From Candidatus Firestoneibacteriota bacterium (GTDB lineage Bacteria; Oederibacteriota; D2-FULL-39-29), in NCBI GenBank assembly GCA_903891415.1, contig CAITEH010000043.1, forward strand, positions 1 through 56,180: a stretch of DNA of 56,180 bases, in the 5' to 3' direction. Every line of letters starts with the position of its first letter. The stretch's first letter is position 1. Positions 15,601-22,405 of this stretch are shown piece by piece. The notes below the pieces were generated by a model. The model ran no database searches. It saw only the letters and a program-made list of their open reading frames with translations, and was not told where the DNA came from. Both the position numbers and the translations under genes were made by a program.

Positions 15601-15630
15601 ATTATATATATTTGCCTCAGGTTTTTTCAA
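15601..15630 (-). promoter_or_regulatory. Promoter of the E1-like gene and hydG
   Basis: TTGAAA (15625-15630) and TATAAT (15601-15606) on the minus strand with an 18-base spacer. The ATG at 15594 is six bases beyond the -10, so the mRNA would start at or next to the start codon. Confidence 0.7.
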
Positions 15631-15643
15631 TGATAATTGTCAT

Positions 15644-15705
15644 AGACCCGAAACCTAACCCTGAATTCGGGTCTGATATCACAGATAGGTAAATGAGATA
15701 GCACA
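15644..15705. repeat. Hairpin and short-period intergenic repeat
   Basis: AGACCCGAA (15644-15652) pairs with TTCGGGTCT (15666-15674). It is followed by a degenerate direct repeat (ATCACAGATAGG..ATGAGATAGCACAGAT) that resembles the sequence at 53964-54000 (GATCACACGGATGGG..AGATGACACAGATGAG). The two places appear to hold the same dispersed repeat family. Confidence 0.5.
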
Positions 15706-15763
15706 GATAAAACAGGTACGATAAAGTGAATTGTTCTTAAAGTCTGTAACTGTAAATAAAAGA

Positions 15764-15787
15764 AAGGCCGGTGTTTAAACCGGCCTT
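15764..15787 (-). terminator. Terminator of hydrogenase operon 1
   Basis: A 9-bp stem (AAGGCCGGT/ACCGGCCTT) with a 6-base loop is followed on the minus strand by TTCTTTTATTT. It lies 55 bases after the last gene of operon 1. Confidence 0.8.
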
Positions 15788-15841
15788 CTAAAAGTCGCAT
15801 CATTTTTGTAAACTGCCATAGAGCTTTACCCATCTTACTTT

Positions 15842-16372
15842 CTACTTTACTTTTTTTTCCTGTTTTCTGAATTTCTCAAGAATTCCCGGTATTTTCTCCG
15901 GTACCAGCCTTACAAATACTTCTTCATTTATCTGAACAACGGGTGAAAGGCCGCAGCAGCCAAGACATCTTGTAATACTCAGGCCAAAAAGCCCATCAGG
16001 GGTAACATCGCCAAGCTTTATTTTGAGTTCCTCCTGCATCCGCTCAAGGAGCCGGGAGCCGCCGGCCACGTAACAGGCGGTACCTTTGCAAACATAGATC
16101 TGATATTTTGCTTTGGGCTTCAGCGAAAAAAAGTTATAAAACGTGGCCATACCGTAGATATGCGCGGTCGGAACACTGAGTTTCTCGGAAACCACATCCA
16201 TCGCTTCTCTCGGGATATAGCCGAATATTTCCTGGACCTTGTGAAGCACGGTCATAAGAGCGCCCTGATTATCATGCAGGGGTTTGTAGTCCTTGATAAA
16301 TTCTTTCAGCTCTTTCAGTCCATCCTGTTTTTCTTTTTCTTTTAATTCAGGAGCACATGTGCATGTATTCAT
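15842..16372 (-). CDS. hydC: HydC/HndA-like NuoE-type [2Fe-2S] subunit of hydrogenase 1
   Basis: A 176-residue thioredoxin-like ferredoxin subunit. The NuoE fold region reads LHKVQEIFGYIPREAMDVVSEKL and MATFYNFFSLKPKAKYQIYV. The [2Fe-2S] ligands are in CKGTAC and CLGCC, the Cx4C...Cx3C pattern of NuoE (the middle residue of CLGCC is an extra Cys). It would pass electrons between the flavin subunit and the hydrogenase subunit in an electron-bifurcating HydABC/Hnd complex. Good ribosome binding site (GGGGGAGAG), 13 bases after hydA. Last gene of the operon, followed by a terminator. Confidence 0.92.
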   Translation of the reverse strand: MNTCTCAPELKEKEKQDGLKELKEFIKDYKPLHDNQGALMTVLHKVQEIFGYIPREAMDVVSEKLSVPTAHIYGMATFYNFFSLKPKAKYQIYVCKGTACYVAGGSRLLERMQEELKIKLGDVTPDGLFGLSITRCLGCCGLSPVVQINEEVFVRLVPEKIPGILEKFRKQEKKVK

Positions 16373-16385
16373 TTTCTCTCCCCCT

Positions 16386-18173
16386 TTATCCGATATTCAC
16401 GGTATCTCTGACTTCTGACGGCACTCCTTTCGGACATGCGCAGTGATAATGCGTGTGAAGAAGCTTGTGTGAAAGTTCCCCGAGCGGCTTTTGCAGGAAT
16501 TCTTTATAGATAGCCGTGATAAGCGGGTTCTCGTGAGATTTTCTAAGTTTCTTTCTTTCATCGATATCGTAAAGGCCTTCCGAGCGCAGGGAATAGAGCT
16601 CTTTGTCCATCGCTTCAAGATCACCCTGCGGATAGATCTGCCCGCCGCCTCCGATACAGCCCCCGGGACAGGTCATAACTTCCACGAAATGGTATTTCCG
16701 CTTGCCTTCTTTTATTTCTGTGAGGAGTTTATGCACGTTGGCCAGGCCGTTAACCACAGCAACGTTCACCTTGGTTCCGGCAACATCAATTACAGCTTCA
16801 CGGATACCGGAAAGGCCCCGCACATCCTTAAAATCAACCGAAGGCAGTTCCTTTTTGGTTATTACTTCATAGGCGGTCCTGAGAGCCGCTTCCATAACTC
16901 CGCCGGTTACACCAAAGATAGGCGCCGCGCCGGTGGATTCGCCCATGGGCCCGTCAAACTGTCCGGGCTTTAATTCCTGGAATTTAATTCCGGCCTGTTT
17001 TATCATCTTGGCGAGTTCTCTTGTTGTGAGCACAACATCAACATCTCTGAACCCGCTCGAATTCATTTCAGGCCTGGCGCATTCGTATTTTTTTGCGGTG
17101 CAGGGCATTATGGAAACAGAAAAGATCTTTGCCGGATCCAGCCCGGCCTTCTTTGCGTAGAAGGTTTTGATCAGCGCTCCCATCATTTGCTGGGGAGATT
17201 TACAGGTAGACACATTCTCAATAAATTCCGGATGAAAGGTTTCCAGATATTTTATCCAACCCGGAGAACAAGAAGTGAACATAGGGAGTTTGCCGCCTGT
17301 TGTTAACCGCTTAATGAATTCATGGCCTTCTTCAATTATGGTAAGATCGGCCGAGAATTGTGTGTCAAAAACCACTTTAAAACCAAGCATTCTGAGAGCT
17401 GTGACCATTTCATAGGTCTTATCCGTGCCCGGAGCAAAACCAAAAGCTTCTCCAACCGCGACCCTTACCGCCGGCGCGATCTGAACCACACATACTTTTT
17501 CAGGGTTATTTAAATTCTTAAATGTTTCTTTTATCCCATCCTTCTCGGTAAGCGCCGCGGTAGGGCAGACCAGCGTGCACTGGCCGCAGTTAATGCAAAC
17601 GCTTTCCAGCATGTTCATATTGTAAGCAGGCCCTACATTGGTCTTATAACCTCTGGCGGAAATAGAAAGCGCGTTAACACCCTGTATCTCGGCGCAGACT
17701 CTGACGCATTTCCCGCAAAGAATACATTTATCCGGGTCGCGGACAATGGAACAGGAGGAATCATCTATCGGAAAATGTTTTCTTTCCCCGGCGTAAAGGT
17801 ATTCTTCCACTCCCAGGGTCGCGGCCAGCTGCTGCAGCTCGCAGTTATTGTTCCTCTCGCAGATCTGGCATTCTTTCGGATGGTTGTCCAGGATCAATTC
17901 AACAATATCCCTGCGTGCTTCTCTTATAGCCGGTGTGTTGGTCTTTACGTTCATGCCTTCAAAAACTGTAGTAACACAGGAGGCCGGGAAATTCTTTGAA
18001 CCGTCAACCTCTACTACACAGACCCGGCAGGCGCCGACACTTGAAAGCCTGGGGTGATAACAGAGCCGCGGAATGTGGATCCCTATTGAATCCGCTGCCT
18101 GCATGATCGTCGAATCCTCGGCAACTTTTACCGCTATGCCGTCTATTATGAGGTTTATCATTTTCTTTTCCAT
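16386..18173 (-). CDS. hydA: [FeFe]-hydrogenase catalytic subunit 1 (HydA/HndD type)
   Basis: 595 residues from the ATG at 18173, with GGAGG nine bases upstream. N-terminal plant-type [2Fe-2S] domain (CYHPRLSSVGACRVC), the His-Cys3 cluster motif HPKECQICERNNNC, and two [4Fe-4S] ferredoxin motifs CILCGKCVRVC and CINCGQCTLVCP. The H-cluster domain has L1 TSCSPGW, L2 MPCTAKKYE and L3 EVMTCPGGCIGGGGQ, and the C-terminal LLHTHYH typical of multimeric bifurcating enzymes. In L1 the usual second cysteine of TSCCPxW is serine, unlike hydrogenase 2 in this window. The partner subunits flank it: the fused flavoprotein one base upstream and the NuoE-like subunit downstream. Confidence 0.96.
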   Translation of the reverse strand: MEKKMINLIIDGIAVKVAEDSTIMQAADSIGIHIPRLCYHPRLSSVGACRVCVVEVDGSKNFPASCVTTVFEGMNVKTNTPAIREARRDIVELILDNHPKECQICERNNNCELQQLAATLGVEEYLYAGERKHFPIDDSSCSIVRDPDKCILCGKCVRVCAEIQGVNALSISARGYKTNVGPAYNMNMLESVCINCGQCTLVCPTAALTEKDGIKETFKNLNNPEKVCVVQIAPAVRVAVGEAFGFAPGTDKTYEMVTALRMLGFKVVFDTQFSADLTIIEEGHEFIKRLTTGGKLPMFTSCSPGWIKYLETFHPEFIENVSTCKSPQQMMGALIKTFYAKKAGLDPAKIFSVSIMPCTAKKYECARPEMNSSGFRDVDVVLTTRELAKMIKQAGIKFQELKPGQFDGPMGESTGAAPIFGVTGGVMEAALRTAYEVITKKELPSVDFKDVRGLSGIREAVIDVAGTKVNVAVVNGLANVHKLLTEIKEGKRKYHFVEVMTCPGGCIGGGGQIYPQGDLEAMDKELYSLRSEGLYDIDERKKLRKSHENPLITAIYKEFLQKPLGELSHKLLHTHYHCACPKGVPSEVRDTVNIG

Positions 18174-18174
18174 G

Positions 18175-21100
18175 TTATTCAACCTCCTTCTTATCGCAGC
18201 GCAAACAACGATCGCACTCTTCCATCGCCTGGCTCTTTGTATAGCCGAGTTCCACTTCCGTGAACGCCTGTAAACGCTTTTCCATGGTCAGTTTCGCGTG
18301 CTTGATCCTTTTCTTTTCTTTTATTTCTTTGGCGGGATCGATATACGGAACTGCTTTTCTTTCGCCTTTTATTGTATATCTGTCTCTGGAGAGCTCCTCG
18401 CCCCTGGCGCCTTTAAGGTATCTGTCTATTGAGATAGCCGCTTTCTCTCCGTCAGCTATGGATTCAATGACTGTACCGCCGCCCGTGACAACATCCCCGC
18501 CGGCAAATACCCAGGGAATATTGGTAACCAGAGTTCTCTTATCCACCGATACGGTATCCCAGTCGGTCATTATCAATTTATCCTTCGTGAGTTCGGCGCA
18601 ATTCGGCTTACCGCCGATAGCGCTTATTACAATATCCACCGGAAGGATAAATTTTTCGTCGGTAGGAACCGGTTTTCTCCTGCCCGTGGCGTCAAACTCG
18701 CCGGGCTTGGTATGAAGGCATTCCAGTTCCATGATCTTGCCTTGCCTGCCTTTGATATTGTTAGGGATCAGCAGGAAATGCAGTTTGGCGCCTTCCTTTT
18801 CACATTCATCAACTTCCTCGGGAATCGCGGGCATGTCTGACCGGTGCCTTCTATATATTACATGTACCTCGGAAGCTCCAAGCCTGAGACAGGTTCGCGC
18901 GACATCCATGGCGGCGTTTCCGCCCCCGATCACCGCTACCTTTTGGCCCGTTACCGGCATATTGTGCTCTTCGTCAATAACTATCGAATAAACACCTTTG
19001 ATCTTTTTGATCCTTTCAGTATTGTAGTTCTTGAGGAAAGAAAGTGAGCCCATAAAACCAAACAAGTCTGTACCGTGGATCTTAAGCGGTACTTCCTTCC
19101 AGGCGCCAAGGGCAAGATAAACTGCCTCAAATCCTTTATCTTTAAGATCTTTAAGCGACAGATCCTTTCCAAAATGCACGCCTGTCTTGATCTTCACGCC
19201 GACATCCGTAAGGCGTTTAATATCCCGGTCAACTATGTCTTTGGGCAGCCGGTACTCCGGGATGCCCAGGGTCAACATGCCGCCCGCAACTTTCTCCGAT
19301 TCATAGACAGTAACCTGATAACCCCGTTTTACCAGGTGATAGGCCGCAGAGAGGCCGGAAGGACCGCTTCCAATTATCGCGACCGGAGCCTTACGGATCT
19401 TCCCGTTGAATTTGTCTATCTGTATTCCCTTGTCCCCCGAAGTATAGTCGGCCGCAAACCGCTTGAGCATCATTATAGAAATGGGTTCTTCCATCTTCCC
19501 CCTTCTGCAATTGGACTCGCACGGGTGATGACAAACACGGCCGCAAACAGAAGGCAGAGGGTTTCTTTTTAATATCAATTCAATACTGTCCTTAAGCCTG
19601 TCCTCTCTTATATGTCCGATAAAGCCCGGAATATCTATATTTACCGGGCAGGTATGCTGGCAGGGAGAAACAAAGAGCTCGCCGCAAACAGCTGATTTAC
19701 ATTTTCTGTCCCTTATATGCGATTCATATTCATCCCTGAAATACTTGATAGTAGAAAGCACGGGATTCGGCGCGGTCTGGCCCAGGCCGCACAAGGCCGT
19801 TTTCTTTATGCTGTTCCCCAGTTTTTCAAGAGTTTCTATATCCCCTTCTTTTCCCTCGCCGCGGGTGATCCTCTCGAGAATTTCAAGCATTCTTTTGGTT
19901 CCTTCCCTGCAAGGCGTGCACTTACCGCACGATTCATCCTGCGTGAATTCCAGGAAGAATTTAGCCACATCTACCATGCAGTCCTTTTCGTCCATAACAA
20001 TAAGCCCGCCGGAACCCATAATGGAACCCGCGGAGATCAAAGAATCATAATCTATCGGCGTGTTCAGGAATTTTGTCGGAAGGCAGCCGCCGGAAGGGCC
20101 GCCGGTCTGGGCAGCTTTAAATTTCGCGTCGGTTTTCGTTCCGCCGCCGATATCAAAGATAACCTCTCCAAGGGTGGTGCCCATAGGGACCTCAACAAGC
20201 CCCGTATTTTTTATCTTACCGGCCAAAGCGAAGACTTTGGTACCCTTGCTTTTTTCCGTACCGATGGAGGCAAAATACTCCCACCCGTCCAAGATAATCA
20301 CAGGTATATTTGCCCAGGTTTCCACATTGTTTATGAGCGTGGGGCAGCCCCAGAGCCCTTTAACCGCCGGGAAGGGCGGCCTGGTTCTGGGCATACCGCG
20401 CATACCCTGTATAGAATTTATCAGCGCGGTTTCTTCACCGCAAACAAAAGCCCCCGCACCCAGCACCAGATCGAGCTCAAACGAGAAATCACTCCCGAGA
20501 ATATTCTTTCCCAGCAGGTTCTTTTTTTTGGCTATTTCAATGGCTTTTTTTAATCTTTCCACTGCCAGCGGATATTCAGCTCTGATGTAAACAATACCCT
20601 GGGAGGCCCCGACAGCATAACCCCCTATGGTCATAGCTTCTATTACAGAGAAGGGATCGCCTTCAATTACACTCCGGTCCATGAACGCGCCGGGATCGCC
20701 TTCATCCGCATTACATATTACGTATTTAACATCGGTTTTTTGGTTTGCCACAAAACCCCATTTTGTCCCGGTTTTAAACCCGCCTCCCCCCCTGCCTCTG
20801 AGGCCTGATTTTGTAACATCTTCGATCACTGTCTCGGGTTTGTAGGCAGTCAGCACCTTGGCAAGAGCTTCGTAGCCCCGGACGCAAAGATAATCATCCA
20901 GCGAGATAGGATCTATGGCGCCGCAATTACGTAGCGCCATTCTTTTCTGTTTGGAAAACTCTTCCAGATCGCCGAATATATAGGAAGACCGGTCGGTCAG
21001 GAACTCCCGGCCAAAATCCGCGGGTGCGGGAAGTATTTTATTTTTACGCTCCACTTTTTTTCTGGCATATTCGGATAAAAGCTGCTTTACTTTTTTTTCG

Positions 21101-21381
21101 TCCACATTCACGTATTTTGCCGGCTTTCTTCCCGGAATAAACACTTCGAGGGTGGGTTCAACATTGCACCTGCCCGCGCAGCCTTTTTCACTGACATAGA
21201 CCCCTTTAAGTTTTTTCTTTTTTATTTCTTCAAGCAGCGTGTCATATACCTTTTTTGAACCTGCGGCTATTTCACAGGTGGACATACCGACGCTAAAACG
21301 GATGTCCGCGTTCCATTTTGGTATATTGTTCTTTATTGCTTTTTGTTTCATGCTCTTTACTTTTTCAAGCGGGTTACTCAT
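18175..21381 (-). CDS. hydB: Fused HndB-HndC-GltD/NfnB flavoprotein subunit of hydrogenase 1
   Basis: A 1068-residue fusion. Residues 1-110: thioredoxin-like [2Fe-2S] domain like HndB (Cys36, Cys68, Cys72). Residues 135-560: NuoF/HydB-like FMN, NADH and [4Fe-4S] module (GRGGGGFKTGTKW; cysteines 485, 488, 491, 531). Residues 565-1060: a GltD/NfnB-like NAD(P)H:flavin module with N-terminal iron-sulfur cysteines (574, 578, 613, 617, 621, 625), FAD site IIGSGPSGLSAAYHL (about 669), and second dinucleotide site VIGGGNAAMDVARTCLRLG followed by YRRHRSDMP, typical of NADPH-binding GltD proteins. It ends with a CDRCLRC cysteine pair motif. Ordinary HydB has a small ferredoxin domain at this end instead. 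The fusion suggests one complex that exchanges electrons with NADH, NADPH, ferredoxin and H2. GGAG precedes the ATG. Confidence 0.94.
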   Translation of the reverse strand: MSNPLEKVKSMKQKAIKNNIPKWNADIRFSVGMSTCEIAAGSKKVYDTLLEEIKKKKLKGVYVSEKGCAGRCNVEPTLEVFIPGRKPAKYVNVDEKKVKQLLSEYARKKVERKNKILPAPADFGREFLTDRSSYIFGDLEEFSKQKRMALRNCGAIDPISLDDYLCVRGYEALAKVLTAYKPETVIEDVTKSGLRGRGGGGFKTGTKWGFVANQKTDVKYVICNADEGDPGAFMDRSVIEGDPFSVIEAMTIGGYAVGASQGIVYIRAEYPLAVERLKKAIEIAKKKNLLGKNILGSDFSFELDLVLGAGAFVCGEETALINSIQGMRGMPRTRPPFPAVKGLWGCPTLINNVETWANIPVIILDGWEYFASIGTEKSKGTKVFALAGKIKNTGLVEVPMGTTLGEVIFDIGGGTKTDAKFKAAQTGGPSGGCLPTKFLNTPIDYDSLISAGSIMGSGGLIVMDEKDCMVDVAKFFLEFTQDESCGKCTPCREGTKRMLEILERITRGEGKEGDIETLEKLGNSIKKTALCGLGQTAPNPVLSTIKYFRDEYESHIRDRKCKSAVCGELFVSPCQHTCPVNIDIPGFIGHIREDRLKDSIELILKRNPLPSVCGRVCHHPCESNCRRGKMEEPISIMMLKRFAADYTSGDKGIQIDKFNGKIRKAPVAIIGSGPSGLSAAYHLVKRGYQVTVYESEKVAGGMLTLGIPEYRLPKDIVDRDIKRLTDVGVKIKTGVHFGKDLSLKDLKDKGFEAVYLALGAWKEVPLKIHGTDLFGFMGSLSFLKNYNTERIKKIKGVYSIVIDEEHNMPVTGQKVAVIGGGNAAMDVARTCLRLGASEVHVIYRRHRSDMPAIPEEVDECEKEGAKLHFLLIPNNIKGRQGKIMELECLHTKPGEFDATGRRKPVPTDEKFILPVDIVISAIGGKPNCAELTKDKLIMTDWDTVSVDKRTLVTNIPWVFAGGDVVTGGGTVIESIADGEKAAISIDRYLKGARGEELSRDRYTIKGERKAVPYIDPAKEIKEKKRIKHAKLTMEKRLQAFTEVELGYTKSQAMEECDRCLRCDKKEVE

Positions 21382-21506
21382 CTTCTGCTCCTTTTTCCGC
21401 GGGCCTTTCCCGGAAAAGAAAATATACTAAATATAAACCTGTCGGCTTGTGTTTGCTTTTTGAATTTGTACCGGGTTAACCAAAGGATAAGCTAATACTA
21501 ATAACC

Positions 21507-21525
21507 GAAGAGCCGGGCTCTTCAG
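21507..21525. repeat. Short GC-rich palindrome between rex and hydB
   Basis: GAAGAGCC and GGCTCTTC form a tight inverted repeat just after the rex stop codon. There is no T-run on the minus strand, so it may be an mRNA-stabilising or processing stem between rex and the hydrogenase genes rather than a terminator. I see no separate sigma70 promoter in the 145 bases before hydB. Confidence 0.4.
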
Positions 21526-21526
21526 T

Positions 21527-22177
21527 TCATTTTCCGTTTTCGTCTTTCTTTTTTTCGCCGCGTTCTCTTGCATTGACATAGTAGATAACGTTCTCCAGCT
21601 CTATGGCCAAACTGACGTTATTTACAACCATCCTTTCCGGAACTCTTAAAGTAACCGGTGCAAAATTTAAGATCCCTCTTATTCCGGCAGAAACCAGGAT
21701 CTCGCTTACCTCCTGCGCTACTGTTGCGGGAACCGCAAGTATTGCTACCCGGACCTTATTATTTCTTACATATTCAAAAACATCTTTTATGGGATAGATC
21801 TGAATGTTATTTACTTTACCCTGCTTGGCAGGATCGGCATCAAAAGCGGCTACGATGTTTATGTCCTCTTTTTCAAAGCCGCGGTACCTGGCCAGCGCGC
21901 TTCCCAGGTTTCCCGCGCCCACCATAATAACTTTTTGAACTTCATCTTTTCCAAGTATGGAGTTTATCTTCTCTATCAGGTTATCAATAAGATAACCGCC
22001 TTTTTTATTTCCCGAAATACCAAAGAGCGAAAAATCTTTTCTTACCTGGGCGGCTGTCACACCGGTGGCTTCTCCAAGATTGTCCGAGAAGATCTTTACA
22101 TAGCCCAATTCTTTGAGATCTTTTAAGGTCCGTCTGTACCTGCATAACCTTAATATACAATTCTTCGATTCTGACAT
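21527..22177 (-). CDS. rex: Redox-sensing transcriptional repressor Rex
   Basis: A 216-residue Rex protein. The N-terminal winged helix reads CRYRRTLKDLKELGYVKIFS then LGEATGVTAAQVRKDFSLFG, the family's DNA-recognition helix. The NAD(H)-binding Rossmann domain starts KVIMVGAGNLGSALARYRGFE, and the C-terminal swapped helix ends VIYYVNARERG. Rex is released from DNA when NADH/NAD+ rises. It heads hydrogenase operon 1, and Rex-box-like sites lie at the promoters of operon 2, of pckG and, more weakly, of rex. GGTGG lies seven bases before the ATG. Confidence 0.96.
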   Translation of the reverse strand: MSESKNCILRLCRYRRTLKDLKELGYVKIFSDNLGEATGVTAAQVRKDFSLFGISGNKKGGYLIDNLIEKINSILGKDEVQKVIMVGAGNLGSALARYRGFEKEDINIVAAFDADPAKQGKVNNIQIYPIKDVFEYVRNNKVRVAILAVPATVAQEVSEILVSAGIRGILNFAPVTLRVPERMVVNNVSLAIELENVIYYVNARERGEKKKDENGK

Positions 22178-22178
22178 A

Positions 22179-22196
22179 TTGTACCACCTTTCACAT
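22179..22196 (-). promoter_or_regulatory. Weak Rex-box-like site at the rex promoter
   Basis: TTGTACCACCTTTCACAT on the plus strand matches the Rex consensus TTGTGAAATATTTCACAA at 12 of 18 positions, with one good half site. It overlaps the -10 and the start region, the position expected for autoregulation. Confidence 0.3.
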
Positions 22197-22223
22197 TATA
22201 TATAATTCATATAACTGTGTCAA
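22195..22223 (-). promoter_or_regulatory. Consensus promoter of rex and hydrogenase operon 1
   Basis: TTGACA (22218-22223) and TATAAT (22195-22200), 17-base spacer, both perfect. The leader before the rex ATG at 22177 is only about 10 bases. Confidence 0.75.
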
Positions 22224-22348
22224 TAATATTGTGATTTTAGGTATATTATCGGGACCTACCCCGGCTTTGTATGGCATTATAATACAATGCATATTGAGAT
22301 TTTATGTATAATATCTCACAACATATTTGTTGCCAATCCAATAAAATA

Positions 22349-22398
22349 AAAAAAGGCGAATCATGTGCACCTTCTTTCACTTTAAATTCGCCTTTTTT
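22349..22398. terminator. Bidirectional terminator after hydrogenase operon 2
   Basis: AAGGCGAAT (22353-22361) pairs with ATTCGCCTT (22386-22394), flanked by A-runs on the left and T-runs on the right, so it works on either strand. It sits just after the hndD stop codon at 22406. Confidence 0.8.
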
Positions 22399-22405
22399 GT
22401 TCCAA

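Noticed and set aside
19717-20553. Open frame of 278 codons on the plus strand
   Set aside because: It lies entirely antisense to the hydrogenase 1 flavoprotein, whose domains are clear, and its composition is that of a shadow frame (Arg/Phe/Gly-rich with no motif).
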